From NCBI RefSeq assembly GCF_019029495.1, contig NZ_JAERQM010000005.1, positions 401,725-465,724 on the forward strand: a DNA stretch of 64,000 bases. The letters are read 5' to 3'. Shown piece after piece: positions 34,801-44,687 of this stretch (position 1 is the stretch's first letter; every line of letters begins with the position of its first letter). Below the pieces are notes generated by a model. It saw only the letters and a program-made list of their open reading frames with translations. It was not told the DNA's origin and searched no databases. A program made the position numbers and the translations under genes. Source of the stretch: Falsiroseomonas oleicola (lineage in GTDB: Bacteria > Pseudomonadota > Alphaproteobacteria > Acetobacterales > Acetobacteraceae).

Positions 34801-35963
34801 CAGAGCGATCTAATAAAACCGATTTGGAGTTCGGCTCTCACAAGCCCCTCTCCGGCCTCCTGGTCGTCGCCATGGAACAGGCCGTCGCCGCGCCCACCTG
34901 CTCCGTGAAACTTGCCGATGCCGGCGCCCGCGTCATCAAGATTGAGCGGGCGGAGGGCGACTTCGCGCGCGGCTACGACAAGGCCGCCGCCGGCCAGTCC
35001 AGCTATTTCGTCTGGCTCAACCGGGGCAAGGAATCCCTGACCCTCGACATCAAGAAAGCCGAGGACAAGGCGCTTCTCGCGCGAATCCTGGCGAAGGCGG
35101 ATGTCTTCATCCAGAACCTCGCCCCGGGTGCCATGGCCCGCGCAGGCTTCGGCAGCGCCGCGCTGCGCGAGAAGCATCAGCGCCTCATCACGGTCGATAT
35201 CTCCGGCTATGGCGAGGAGGGCGATTACGCCGCGATGAAGGCCTATGACCTTTTGGTGCAGGCGGAATCGGGCCTCGCGGCCATCACCGGCCATCCGGCC
35301 GGGCCGGGCAGGGTGGGGGTCTCGGTCGCCGACATCGCCTGCGGCATGAACGCCCATGCCGCCGTATTGGAGGCGTTGATCGCACGCGGCATCACCGGCC
35401 GGGGCACCGGCATCGCGGTGTCGCTGTTCGATGGCATCGCGGACTGGATGAACGTGCCGCTGCTGTATTTCGAGGGCACCGGCCGGGCGCCGGAGCGGGT
35501 GGGCCTCGCCCATCCCTCCATCTGCCCCTACGGCGCCTTCGCCACCTCCGATGGCGCACTGGTGCTGATCTCGATCCAGAATGAGCGGGAATGGGCGGCG
35601 CTCTGCACCGGCTTCCTGGATGCGCCGGAACTGCCCGCCGAGTCCGGATGGCGCAGCAACAATGAACGCGTGGCGAACCGCCCGGTGGTCGATGCGCGGG
35701 TCGGCCAGGCCTTCGCGAGGCTGACGCGGGATGCGGCGGCGGCGCGGCTCAACGCGGCCGGCATCGCCTATGGCTTCGTGAACGGCGTGCCGGAACTGGC
35801 GGCCCATCCGGCCCTGCGCCGCCTGGTGGTGGAGACGCCGCAGGGTCCGGTCGCCATGGCCGCCCCCGCCGCGCGCCTGGCGCAGACCGACCGCGCCTAT
35901 GGCCGAGTCCCGGCCCTTGGCGAGCACAGCTCAGCCATCCGCGCCGAGTTTTCAGCGGCCTGA
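34797..35963 (+). CDS. CaiB/BaiF CoA-transferase family protein
   Basis: A 388-residue family III CoA-transferase that moves CoA between carboxylates. Landmarks are VVAMEQAVAAPTCSVKLADAG near the N-terminus, VWLNRGKESLTLDIKKAE, AYDLLVQAESGLAAITG and SVADIACGMNAHAAVLEAL with the catalytic-site Asp. The start is TTG at 34797, overlapping the stop of the orphan gene (TTGA). The first 15 codons share the AT-rich composition of that orphan, and family similarity begins only at about KPLSGLLVV. The original start codon seems to have been replaced when the orphan entered. Confidence 0.9.
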   Translation: MTERSNKTDLEFGSHKPLSGLLVVAMEQAVAAPTCSVKLADAGARVIKIERAEGDFARGYDKAAAGQSSYFVWLNRGKESLTLDIKKAEDKALLARILAKADVFIQNLAPGAMARAGFGSAALREKHQRLITVDISGYGEEGDYAAMKAYDLLVQAESGLAAITGHPAGPGRVGVSVADIACGMNAHAAVLEALIARGITGRGTGIAVSLFDGIADWMNVPLLYFEGTGRAPERVGLAHPSICPYGAFATSDGALVLISIQNEREWAALCTGFLDAPELPAESGWRSNNERVANRPVVDARVGQAFARLTRDAAAARLNAAGIAYGFVNGVPELAAHPALRRLVVETPQGPVAMAAPAARLAQTDRAYGRVPALGEHSSAIRAEFSAA

Positions 35964-36026
35964 GCTATGCAATGGCCGAATAGCTGCACCGCAACATTTC
36001 GGACATGCTGCACTGCAAAAAACCCC

Positions 36027-36055
36027 TTGCGGGACCCTTTGCTTCCGACTAGATT
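36027..36055 (+). promoter_or_regulatory. Sigma-70-type promoter for an sRNA candidate
   Basis: TTGCGG (36027-36032) and TAGATT (36050-36055) are separated by exactly 17 bases, each matching the consensus at four of six positions. Transcription would begin near 36062, in an otherwise gene-free interval, and run to the terminator at 36121-36150. Confidence 0.5.
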
Positions 36056-36061
36056 GTGCAT

Positions 36062-36150
36062 CGCAGCAACACGGCGTTGCCGGGTTGTCTGTCTTTCTTG
36101 GACGTTTCCTCCCTAAACTCGGCGGAGCCGCAAGGCTCCGCCTTTTTTTT
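36062..36150 (+). ncRNA. Candidate small RNA with anti-Shine-Dalgarno motif
   Basis: A predicted 89-nt transcript with all parts of a trans-acting sRNA: the promoter upstream, a 5' hairpin GCAAC-acggc-GTTGC, an unstructured pyrimidine-rich middle with GGACGTTTCCTCCCTAAACT, and a strong intrinsic terminator. The CCTCC core could pair with ribosome binding sites. Alphaproteobacteria have sRNA families with exposed CCUCC loops, but I cannot assign this one to a named family. No protein frame of note covers it, and it lies between the CoA-transferase and hutG genes. Confidence 0.5.
36121..36150 (+). terminator. Strong intrinsic terminator
   Basis: A perfect 9-bp stem GGCGGAGCC / GGCTCCGCC closes a GCAA loop and is followed by eight T residues. 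It is the most convincing Rho-independent terminator in the window and serves the sRNA candidate, and possibly the CoA-transferase transcript. Confidence 0.92.
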
Positions 36151-36220
36151 CGTCCAGGGACCGGGCGCAGAATTCCCGAAGCGCCAGGGGGAAGTCAAGC
36201 GAAAGTCGTATACGTCGGCT

Positions 36221-37096
36221 TCAGCGCAAGCCGTTCCAATCCGCCTTGGCCAGCACCCCGATCAGCCGGCTGATGTCCCGCGTCAGGGACTGCATGCCCG
36301 GCGCCCGTTCCAGCCGCGCCTCGTTCATATACAGGCTGCGCGCGATCTCGATCTGAAGCGCATGCACCCCCTCCCGCGGCCGGCCGTAATGGCGGGTGAT
36401 ATAGCCGCCGGCATAGGGGTCGTTGCGCCGCACCCGGTAGCCAAGGCCGCCCAGCGTCTCCTCCACCAGCCTGGTCGCGCGCGGGGCGCAGGCGGTGCCA
36501 TGCGCATCGCCCAGCACGAAGTCGGAGGGGTTGTGGCCATGCGCCGGATGCGCCGGCATTGAATGGCAATCGATCAGCAGGCAGAAGCCGAATTCGGCGC
36601 GGGTCTCGGCGATCAGCTCGGCCAGCGCCGTGTGATAGGGCTGCCAGTACTGCCGCACCCGCGCCTCCGCCTCGGTGAAGGCCAGCTTGTGGCGATAGAC
36701 CGGCTCGCCGCTGGCCACCACGCGGGCGATGGTGCCGAGGCCGGCGCCGACGCGCGGGCTGGCGCTGTTCACCCAGGCGGGCAGGGGGCCATCGAACATG
36801 CCCGGATCCAGCTCCCAGGGCTCGCGATTCGCATCGCAGAAGACGCGGGGGAAGGTGGCCGTCAGCAGCGGCGCGCCGAATTCGGGGGCGGCGGCGAACA
36901 GCTCATCGACGAAGCAATCCTCGCTGCGCCGCAACGCCCTCGGATCCAGCCGCGAATCAGCCAGGAAGGCGGCGCTGTAATGGCTGCCGGAATGCGGCGA
37001 GCAGAAGACCAGCGGCACACTCTGCCGTACCGGCCGCGCCACCTCGAAGGGCGGCGGCTCGGGTGGCAGGGTGGTGGCGGGGAGTGGCATGTCCAT
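36221..37096 (-). CDS. hutG: N-formylglutamate amidohydrolase
   Basis: A 291-residue zinc hydrolase that splits N-formylglutamate to glutamate and formate, a late step of one histidine-degradation route. Landmarks are VPLVFCSPHSGSHYSAAF near residue 30, LRRSEDCFVDELFA and the metal segment LLIDCHSMPAHPAHG. The C-terminal HALQIEIARSLYMNEARLE is also conserved. ATG at 37096 was preferred; a TTG five codons upstream would add MIAAP. The first AUG context has no strong ribosome site. No other hut genes are in the window. Confidence 0.88.
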   Translation of the reverse strand: MDMPLPATTLPPEPPPFEVARPVRQSVPLVFCSPHSGSHYSAAFLADSRLDPRALRRSEDCFVDELFAAAPEFGAPLLTATFPRVFCDANREPWELDPGMFDGPLPAWVNSASPRVGAGLGTIARVVASGEPVYRHKLAFTEAEARVRQYWQPYHTALAELIAETRAEFGFCLLIDCHSMPAHPAHGHNPSDFVLGDAHGTACAPRATRLVEETLGGLGYRVRRNDPYAGGYITRHYGRPREGVHALQIEIARSLYMNEARLERAPGMQSLTRDISRLIGVLAKADWNGLR

Positions 37097-37212
37097 CGGT
37101 GCCGCGATCAAGCCACAGGCGGGGGCGCATTGTCATCCCCGCTCGGTTCTTCCCCGCATCGGGCGGGGTTGCACTGTGCCGCAGGCTTGGCTATTGCAGC
37201 GCCTCGCTGGAT

Positions 37213-37287
37213 GGGCGCGTAGCTCAGCGGTAGAGCATCGCCTTGACACGGCGGGGGTCACAGGTTCAATCCCTGTCGCGCCCACCA
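37213..37287 (+). tRNA. tRNA-Val (anticodon GAC)
   Basis: A full cloverleaf can be drawn: acceptor GGGCGCG / CGCGCCC, D-arm GCTCAGCGGTAGAGC, anticodon stem TCGCC / GGCGG with the loop TTGACAC, and T-arm with GGTTCAATCC. The anticodon GAC reads valine codon GUC. The CCA end is encoded (ends at 37287). It is a single tRNA between hutG and the tartrate dehydrogenase gene. Confidence 0.95.
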
Positions 37288-37420
37288 TCCAGCGCTCTCC
37301 CCCCTCGGTTGCTTTATGGCTGCGACTTCTTCGGAAGTGCGGGGTTTTGCCGGTTCCGCCGGGCTTGCCGGCGGCCCTCCGCGGCGGCAGTTTCGCGCCG
37401 GAACCGTCGGAGACAACGCC

Positions 37421-38494
37421 ATGACCCGCAAGACCCATCGAATCGCCGTGCTGCCCGGCGATGGCATCGGCAAGGAAACCGTGCCGGAAGGCCTGCGGGT
37501 GCTGGATGCGGCGGCGCGGCGCTTCGGCTTCGACCTTGAGCTCAGCCATTTCGACTGGTCCTGCGAGACCTATGCCCAGACCGGCAAGATGATGCCGGAG
37601 GATGGCCTGGACCAGCTGGCGAAGTCGGACAGCGTCTTCCTCGGCGCCGTGGGCTGGCCCGGCGTGCCGGACCATATCTCCCTCTGGGGCCTGCTGATCC
37701 CCATCCGCCGTGGCTTCGACCAGTATATCAGCCTGCGCCCCTGCAAGCTGATGCCCGGCGCCCGCACCCCGCTGGCCGACCGCACCCCCGCCGATATCGA
37801 CTTCTACGTGGTGCGCGAGAACACCGAGGGCGAGTATTCCTCCACCGGCGGCAAGATGTTCCCGGGCACGGAGCGTGAATTCGTTACCCAGGACAGCGTC
37901 TTCACCCGAGTCGGCGTCGACCGCGTGCTGAAATACGCCTTCGAGCTGGCGATGACCCGCCCGCGCCGGAAGCTGACCAGCGCCACCAAGTCCAACGGCA
38001 TCACCTTCACCATGCCCTACTGGGACGAGCGATTCGCCGAGATGGCGAAGAACTACCCGGGCGTGACGACGGACCAGTTCCACATCGACATCCTCTGCGC
38101 CCATTTCGTGCAGCATCCGGACTGGTTCGACGTGGTGGTCGGCTCCAACCTGTTCGGCGACATCCTGTCCGACCTCGGCCCGGCCGTGGCGGGGTCCATC
38201 GGCATCGCGCCCTCGGCCAATATCAATCCGGAGAAGAAATTCCCGAGCATGTTCGAACCGGTGCATGGCAGCGCGCCGGACATCGCCGGCAAGTGGATCT
38301 GCAACCCGATCGGCCAGATCTGGTCCGGCGCCATGATGCTGGAACACCTGGGCGAGAAGGCGGCGGCGGATTGCATCGTCAAGGCGATCGAGACGCTGCT
38401 GGCCGAAGGTGGCCCACGCACCCGTGACATGGGTGGCAATGCGGGCACCGTGGATGTGGGCAAGGCGCTGGCCGAGGCGGTTTCCCAGGGCTGA
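37421..38494 (+). CDS. Tartrate dehydrogenase/decarboxylase
   Basis: A 357-residue NAD- and metal-dependent beta-decarboxylating dehydrogenase of the isopropylmalate dehydrogenase family. Landmarks: HRIAVLPGDGIGKETVPEG, the substrate loop ISLRPCKLMPG, VVRENTEGEYSSTGG, SATKSNGITFTMPYWDERF and the metal/cofactor part NLFGDILSDLGPAVAGSIG and FEPVHGSAPDIAGK. The insertion GAVGWPGVPDHISLWG and the overall pattern match TtuC-type tartrate dehydrogenases more than LeuB. ATG at 37421 is the family-consistent start. Confidence 0.9.
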   Translation: MTRKTHRIAVLPGDGIGKETVPEGLRVLDAAARRFGFDLELSHFDWSCETYAQTGKMMPEDGLDQLAKSDSVFLGAVGWPGVPDHISLWGLLIPIRRGFDQYISLRPCKLMPGARTPLADRTPADIDFYVVRENTEGEYSSTGGKMFPGTEREFVTQDSVFTRVGVDRVLKYAFELAMTRPRRKLTSATKSNGITFTMPYWDERFAEMAKNYPGVTTDQFHIDILCAHFVQHPDWFDVVVGSNLFGDILSDLGPAVAGSIGIAPSANINPEKKFPSMFEPVHGSAPDIAGKWICNPIGQIWSGAMMLEHLGEKAAADCIVKAIETLLAEGGPRTRDMGGNAGTVDVGKALAEAVSQG

Positions 38495-38517
38495 AATCCT
38501 GCCCCCCGAAGGCGCGG

Positions 38518-38541
38518 GGGGCGGCTGATCGAAGCCGCCCC
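38518..38541 (+). terminator. Hairpin after the tartrate dehydrogenase gene
   Basis: GGGGCGGCT and AGCCGCCCC form a perfect 9-bp stem around a six-base loop, 24 bases after the stop. No T-run follows. An alternative upstream pairing (GCCCCCC with GGGGGGC) overlaps it, so the region could switch between two stems. Confidence 0.5.
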
Positions 38542-38603
38542 GCCGAATGATGCAGCGCGTCACTTGAATTCCAGGCGCGGCGCGTCGTATAACTTGCATA
38601 TCA

Positions 38604-38622
38604 GTTGCGACTTATTCGCAAC
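38604..38622. promoter_or_regulatory. Fur-box-like palindrome upstream of a small gene
   Basis: GTTGCGACTTATTCGCAAC has two perfect 7-base arms and a 5-base centre, the same pattern (TGCGA-TCGCA with AT-rich middle) as Fur-type operators elsewhere in the window. It lies 51 bases before the small gene at 38674. Confidence 0.55.
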
Positions 38623-38673
38623 TGCATCGCATCTTGCATCGCATCCCCGCCGAGCGGGAAGACGGGAGTGCCC

Positions 38674-38913
38674 ATGGGCCGCGAATTCAGCCACATCGGT
38701 CGCCGCTGCGAACGCGCCGTCGTCACCGCCTATCGCGAGTTGCGCGATGGCGGCAACGCCGACCTGGCCGCCTTCACCGCCTGCACCACGCTTTACCGCA
38801 TCCACCACCCCGAATCCTCGGTCACCGAGGCCCGGCGCCTGGTGGCGGAATGGATCGACCATCACGTCGTGCAGGGCATGACCACAGAGGCGCCCGGCTG
38901 CGATTGCGACTGA
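38674..38913 (+). CDS. Small conserved protein, probably iron-regulated
   Basis: A 79-residue protein of unknown function. The ATG at 38674 follows GGGAGTGCCC. It begins MGREFSHIGRRCERAVVTAY, is helical (YRIHHPESSVTEARRLVAEW) and ends in CDCD, with further cysteines at RRCER and FTACTTL, so metal binding is possible. A Fur-like box precedes it and a second Fur-like palindrome overlaps its stop codon. It is not linked to a neighbour on the same strand: the next gene is convergent. Iron-responsive expression is inferred from the boxes. Confidence 0.65.
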   Translation: MGREFSHIGRRCERAVVTAYRELRDGGNADLAAFTACTTLYRIHHPESSVTEARRLVAEWIDHHVVQGMTTEAPGCDCD

Positions 38914-38943
38914 CCTCAATTGCGAATGATTCGCAATTGAGGT
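38913..38943. promoter_or_regulatory. 31-bp perfect palindrome with Fur-box core
   Basis: Two perfect 15-base arms around one central G; the core TTGCGAATGATTCGCAA fits a Fur box. It begins on the last base of the stop codon of the small gene and lies between convergent genes, so it may work as a terminator stem, a Fur site, or both. No T-run follows on either strand. Confidence 0.6.
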
Positions 38944-38985
38944 AGGCGCCCGGGCCGAACTGGCCAGGCAAGGCGGATCAGGCCC

Positions 38986-41900
38986 TCATCCCGCGGCCTG
39001 CACCGCAGTCAGGGTTCGCTCCGCCAGGGCGGGCAGCTTCGCCGCCGCGGCGGCCGCCGCCTCCCAATCGCGCTCCCGCGCTGCCAGCTCCACCACTGCC
39101 AGCAGATCCGCCAGCGGCCGCGCGCCGGCCATGCGCGCGGCGCCTTTCAGCCGGTGCGCCGCAGCCGCCGCGCCGGGCAGATCCCGCGCCGCCAGCATGG
39201 TCGCCACCGCTTCCACATCGCGCCGGACCCCTTCCCGGAAGCTGGCGAGCAAGCCGGCCAGGCGCTTCGGGTCGGCGCCGAACAGGCTGCGCAGGGCCTC
39301 GGGGTCGAACAGCGGCGCGATCTCCGCCGGCGGCGGTCCCGGCGCCGCCCCTGCCGCGCCTGCCTGTGCCGGCAGGAAGCGCGCCAGGGTGCGTGCCAGA
39401 AGGTCGAGCGCCAGCGGCTTGGCCAGGAAGGCATCCATGCCCGCCGCATAGCAGCGCTCATCCTCGCCTTTCAGCGCATTCGCCGTCACCGCGATCAGGA
39501 TGGCGCGGCCGAGCGAAGGGTCGGCCGCCTCGTCCCGCCGGATCGCGCGCGCCAGGTCCAGCCCGTCCATCACCGGCATATGCAGGTCGACCAGCGCCAG
39601 CCGGTGCCGTTGGGCGCGCCAGCGCGCCAGGCCCTGCGCGCCGTCCTCCGCCATGTCCGCCTGGCAGCCCAGCAGTTCAAGCTGCCGGGCCAGAACCTCC
39701 CGGTTCACCGGATGGTCGTCCACCACCAGCAGGCGGGGGATGTCGGTGCTGGCCGTGGCGGGCAAGGCGGGCAGGGGCTCGGCGATGGCTTCCCAGTCCT
39801 CCGCCTGCACCAGGCCGAGGCGGAGCGTGACGGCGAATCGGCTACCGCGCCCGGCGGTGCTCTCCACCGAGACGTCGCCGCCCATCAACTGCGCCAGCCG
39901 CCGCACGATCGACAGGCCAAGCCCGGTGCCGCCGAAGCGCCGCGTGGTGGAGGTATCGGCCTGGGCGAAGGGTTGGAACAGTTTTTCCAGTTGCTCCGGG
40001 GTCATGCCGACGCCGCTGTCTTCGACCATCAGGGAGACGATCACCGCATCCCCGGACCGGCTTGCGGAAGCGCGCAGGCGGACGAAGCCGACATCGGTGA
40101 ACTTGATGGCATTGCCGACAAGGTTGAACAGGATCTGCCGCACCCGCACCGGGTCGCCGGAGACCATGTCCGGCGATTGCGGCGTCTCCGGCCCGATCGG
40201 GTCGGCAAACAGCAGCAGGCCGCGACGCTTGGCCTCCACCGTCAGCGTGTCGACGGCACCTTCCACCAGCCCGCGCAGGGAGAAGGGCAGGGTTTCCAGT
40301 TCCATCCGCCCGGCCTCGATCTTCGAGAAATCCAGCAGGTCATCGATGATCCGCAGCAGCGAGCCGGCGCTTTCGCGGATCACCGCGATGCAGCGGTCCT
40401 GCGCCGGGCCGGGCGGCGTGCGTTCCAGCACTTCCAGCATGCCGAGCACCCCGTTCATCGGCGTGCGGATCTCGTGGCTCATCGCGGCGAGGAAGGCGGA
40501 TTTGGCGCGGTTGGCCCCTTCCGCCGCATCCCGTGCGGCGGCCAGGGCGCCTTCCACCCGCTTGCGCTCGGTCACGTCCATATAGGTCCGCACCGCGCCG
40601 CCATCCTCCATGGTGCGGGCATGCACCTCGATCACGGTGCCGTCGCGGCGGGCGCGCTCGTAGCGCTCCTCGTTCAGCGCCTCGCCGGCAATGGCGCGGC
40701 GCGCCTCCTCGATGCGGTGCTGCGACCCGTCATAGTCGCCGCGCGCATGCTGGAAGGCGACAAGCTCGCCGAAGGGCACGCCGGGCTGCGCCAGATGCGG
40801 TGGCAGTGCGAGGATCTCGGCGGCGCGGCGGTTCATCACCCGGACCCGGCGATCGGGGTCCACCATGACCAGGCCCTGGCTCATATGCTCGATGGTCGCG
40901 CCCAGCGCGGCATTGATGGCGCGCGCCTCGTCCCGCGCCGCGGCCAGCGCCTGCTCCTGCCGCTTGCGCTCGGTCACGTCGGTCAGGGTGCGGACGGAGC
41001 GGCCATCCGGCAGGCGGACCGATTCCACCTCCAGCACCGAACCGTCGCGGCGGCGGCGCACGAAATGGCCGGTCGGCAGCGGCGCGCCGGCGATCACGGC
41101 CTGGGCCCGCTCGGTGCCTTCCGGGCTGTCCTCATACTCGCCGCTGCCGAGTTGCCAGGCGGTGATGTGTTCCAGCGGTGTGCCTTCCCGCGCCAGCTCC
41201 ATCGGCAGGCGCAGCAATTCGATGGCGCGGCGGTTGATGATCTGCACCTTCCGCTCCGGCGAGAACATCACCAGGCCCTGGCTCATATTCTCGATGGTCG
41301 CGGACAGCGCGGCTTCGGCGCCGCGCGCCATGTCCCGCGCCTGGCGCAGCTCCGCCTCCCGCGCCTGGAGGCGGGAGACGTTGCGGTAGGTGGAGAGCAC
41401 GCTGCCATCGGGCAGCCGCTGGCGCGTGATCTCGACCCAGGCGCCGGAGGGGGCGCGGCGGATGTCGCTTTCGCCGACCGGGTGCAGGATGGCCCGCACC
41501 CGGCCTTCCACCGCCGCTTCCAGCGCCGCGCCCTCGGCCGGTGGCGGGCCGTAGTCGCCGCGGCGGTGCATCATGCGCAAAATCTCGCGCCCATCGGCGC
41601 CCGGCACGGTCAGGTCGCAGGGGATGCCGTAGAAGCCGGCGAGCTGGCGGTTCAACAGCCGCACATGCAGGTCCGGGCTCCACAGCACCAGCCCGTCATT
41701 CATGGTGTCCAGCACCAGCTCATGCGTGGCGCGGGCGGCCTGAAGCTCCTCCTCCCGCGTCTTCAGTACGGAGATGTCGCGGTAGATCACCAATGTGCCG
41801 CCATCGGGCGTCGCGACGGAGGAAGCCTCGATCCATTCGCCCCGCGCGCCGCGAATCAGCTGCGGCTCGCCGCCAGGTTCGCGGGCCAGGGCCAGCCGGT

Positions 41901-42954
41901 GCTCGACCAGCGCCTCGAAGGCCGCCGGGTCCTCGGGCGGCGGGCCGAAATCGCCGCGTCGCAGACGGTAGCGCATGGCGTCCACCGCCGAGGCGCCGGG
42001 CGTGCCGAGTTCGGCCGGCATGTCGAACATGCGGATGGCGGCGCGGTTGCCGAGGCGGAAGGTCAGGTCGCCATTCATCAGCACGACGCCATCCGTCATG
42101 CTGTCCAGGATGAGCTGGTGCATGGCGCGCGCCGCAGCCAACTCCTCCTCCCGCTGCTTCAGGCTGGTGATGTCGCGATACATCAGCACCGCGCCGCCGC
42201 CCTCCACGGGCACGGTCTTCACCTCCAGCCACAGGCCTGAGGGGGTCTGGCGGATATAGGAGATGCCGCCGGGCCGGCTCAGCAGCGCGGCACGCTGCGC
42301 GACGCGGGCCTCCAGCTCCGCCTCATCGGCAGGAGGCGGGCCGAATTCGCCGCGCTGGTCCTGGTAGCGCATGACGTCGAGGACGTTGACGCCCTTATAG
42401 GCCAGGTGATTCGGGAATTCGCCGACCCGCAGGGTCTCCCGATTCCAGAACTGCAGGCGCATCTCGGCGTCCCACATCACCACGCCGTCGGTGATGTGGT
42501 CGAAGACCGTCTGAAGCACGCCCTGGGTGGCCGAAAGCTCCGCCTCGCGCCGCTTCAGGTCTGTAATATCGGTTGCAGTCAGCACAAAGCCGTGATTCAG
42601 CCGCCGGACCACGATGCGGAACCATTGCCCGCGCGGGGTCTGCCAGTCCAGATTGCGCGCCAGGTCGAAGCCCAGCGGCAGCCAGGTGGCGGCATCCTCC
42701 GGTTCCGGGATATCGGGGTTCAGCGCGGCGCCGGCACGGCCGATGGCGGCGAGCATCGCTTCCAGGTGCCGGGGCGGTTCCTCGCTTTCGCCGAAATCGG
42801 GCAGCAATTGCGCCAGGCTGGGATTGGCCGAGGCCAGGCGGCCCTGCGCATCGAACAGCGCGAAGGGTCCGGCGAGATGGGCCAGCGCCTCCGCCTGCAG
42901 GGCGGCAAGCTCAGCCGCCGGCGACCCGCCGGCGGAACGCTCTAGATGTAGCAT
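38986..42954 (-). CDS. Hybrid sensor histidine kinase with six PAS domains, receiver and HPt
   Basis: A 1322-residue multidomain kinase without TM helices or signal peptide, thus cytosolic. Six PAS-type units occur in the first 780 residues; repeated openings include [80 protein letters not shown] and [20 protein letters not shown]. Then come the phospho-acceptor His in [12 protein letters not shown], the ATPase N and G boxes ([22 protein letters not shown]), a receiver with [11 protein letters not shown] and DLHMPVMDG, and an HPt with [12 protein letters not shown]. It is divergent from the OmpR-type regulator at 43107. Confidence 0.95.
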   Translation of the reverse strand: MLHLERSAGGSPAAELAALQAEALAHLAGPFALFDAQGRLASANPSLAQLLPDFGESEEPPRHLEAMLAAIGRAGAALNPDIPEPEDAATWLPLGFDLARNLDWQTPRGQWFRIVVRRLNHGFVLTATDITDLKRREAELSATQGVLQTVFDHITDGVVMWDAEMRLQFWNRETLRVGEFPNHLAYKGVNVLDVMRYQDQRGEFGPPPADEAELEARVAQRAALLSRPGGISYIRQTPSGLWLEVKTVPVEGGGAVLMYRDITSLKQREEELAAARAMHQLILDSMTDGVVLMNGDLTFRLGNRAAIRMFDMPAELGTPGASAVDAMRYRLRRGDFGPPPEDPAAFEALVEHRLALAREPGGEPQLIRGARGEWIEASSVATPDGGTLVIYRDISVLKTREEELQAARATHELVLDTMNDGLVLWSPDLHVRLLNRQLAGFYGIPCDLTVPGADGREILRMMHRRGDYGPPPAEGAALEAAVEGRVRAILHPVGESDIRRAPSGAWVEITRQRLPDGSVLSTYRNVSRLQAREAELRQARDMARGAEAALSATIENMSQGLVMFSPERKVQIINRRAIELLRLPMELAREGTPLEHITAWQLGSGEYEDSPEGTERAQAVIAGAPLPTGHFVRRRRDGSVLEVESVRLPDGRSVRTLTDVTERKRQEQALAAARDEARAINAALGATIEHMSQGLVMVDPDRRVRVMNRRAAEILALPPHLAQPGVPFGELVAFQHARGDYDGSQHRIEEARRAIAGEALNEERYERARRDGTVIEVHARTMEDGGAVRTYMDVTERKRVEGALAAARDAAEGANRAKSAFLAAMSHEIRTPMNGVLGMLEVLERTPPGPAQDRCIAVIRESAGSLLRIIDDLLDFSKIEAGRMELETLPFSLRGLVEGAVDTLTVEAKRRGLLLFADPIGPETPQSPDMVSGDPVRVRQILFNLVGNAIKFTDVGFVRLRASASRSGDAVIVSLMVEDSGVGMTPEQLEKLFQPFAQADTSTTRRFGGTGLGLSIVRRLAQLMGGDVSVESTAGRGSRFAVTLRLGLVQAEDWEAIAEPLPALPATASTDIPRLLVVDDHPVNREVLARQLELLGCQADMAEDGAQGLARWRAQRHRLALVDLHMPVMDGLDLARAIRRDEAADPSLGRAILIAVTANALKGEDERCYAAGMDAFLAKPLALDLLARTLARFLPAQAGAAGAAPGPPPAEIAPLFDPEALRSLFGADPKRLAGLLASFREGVRRDVEAVATMLAARDLPGAAAAAHRLKGAARMAGARPLADLLAVVELAARERDWEAAAAAAAKLPALAERTLTAVQAAG

Positions 42955-43106
42955 CCCGTCCTTATGCCCGAATCCGGGTCGGCTTGTGTTTCGCCGCCCA
43001 TCGCGGTTTGTTTCACCTGTTTCGTGCCAAGGCGACCTTTGACGGGACTCGCTGGGCTTTGTAACGGAGTGCTTCGAAACGCGAGCAGGCCGAGGAACGA
43101 TCGCGC

Positions 43107-43847
<741 letters not shown>

Positions 43848-43897
43848 CGCGTGATGACCGCAGGCGCGCAGGCACAGAAGGTCCGGGCCACGCTCTG

Positions 43898-44623
43898 CTA
43901 GACGCCAAACCAGGCCGGGATCTCATCCATGCTGCCGAACAGGATGTCCGGCGCGGCGGCGGCCAGCGCGGTGGGCAGGGCGTAGCCCCAGGCCACCGCC
44001 CCCGCGATCAGCCCGGCGCTGCGGGCCGCCGCGATGTCGCGCAGCTCGTCGCCGATCGCGATGGCCCCGGCCGGTTTCGTGCCGGTGCGCCGCAGCACCT
44101 GGCGGAAGCGACCCGCCTTGCCGAACAGGCTGGCATCGCAGGCCCAATGGGCGATCAGCGCCGCCGCCTCAGGCCCCAAGGCGCGGCGGGCATTGACCTC
44201 GGAGTTTGAGGAGACCAGCGCCAGCGTCACCCCCGCCGCATGCAGCCGGGCCAGCATGGCCGTGGCGCCCGGGAACAGCGGCGGCGGCGGCGCGGCGCTG
44301 GCCAGGCCCTTGATATGGGCCGCGATGCGCGGAAGCTTCCACAGCGGCACGCCGAGCACCCGCAGGATGCTGCGCGCATCCCGGTCGCGCAGCGCCTCCG
44401 CCTCGGCCTCCGTCACGCGGTGGAAGCCGAAATGGCGCGCGGCCTGGTCCAGCGCTTCGAACATCACCGCGCGACTGTCGGCGAGCGTGCCGTCCAGGTC
44501 GAACAGGACCAGGCGGGGGCGGGCCTGGCCGCCCAACGCGGCTGCGACTGCCCCAGCTTCGATCCGCCCGTCCACCCGCGATGCGCACCCTGATGTGATT
44601 GCCGACCGGGGTTCCATGCCCAT
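43898..44623 (-). CDS. HAD-superfamily hydrolase, phosphoglycolate phosphatase-like
   Basis: A 241-residue phosphatase of HAD subfamily IA. Motif I is RLVLFDLDGTLADSRAVMFE, motif II is TLALVSSNSEVN, motif III/IV is AIAIGDELRDIAAARSAG. An N-terminal extension of about 30 residues precedes motif I. ATG codons at 44623 and 44617 are both possible; the first has GGGGGCCGAGGG before it. Members dephosphorylate 2-phosphoglycolate and similar small molecules. It is isolated between the response regulator and the RND pump gene, both facing other ways or unrelated. Confidence 0.85.
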   Translation of the reverse strand: MGMEPRSAITSGCASRVDGRIEAGAVAAALGGQARPRLVLFDLDGTLADSRAVMFEALDQAARHFGFHRVTEAEAEALRDRDARSILRVLGVPLWKLPRIAAHIKGLASAAPPPPLFPGATAMLARLHAAGVTLALVSSNSEVNARRALGPEAAALIAHWACDASLFGKAGRFRQVLRRTGTKPAGAIAIGDELRDIAAARSAGLIAGAVAWGYALPTALAAAAPDILFGSMDEIPAWFGV

Positions 44624-44687
44624 TCCCTCGGCCCCCCGCAATAGCGGGGTTGGGGGAGGGGCGGATCACGATCCGGCGGGGTGCGGC

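Noticed and set aside
37133..38599. Long minus-strand frame of 488 codons opposite the tartrate dehydrogenase gene
   Set aside because: It is antisense to a clear enzyme gene, and its part opposite tRNA-Val gives the well-known false peptide pattern GATGIEPVTPAVSRR that arises from tRNA antisense.
38913..38943. The 31-bp palindrome as a simple intrinsic terminator
   Set aside because: No T-run follows on either strand and the core fits a Fur box, so a plain terminator label was not given.
39154..42240. 1028-codon plus-strand frame
   Set aside because: High-GC shadow of the hybrid kinase gene; His/Gln/Arg-rich with no family features. The 1350-codon frame at 44034-48086, opposite the RND pump, is rejected for the same reason.
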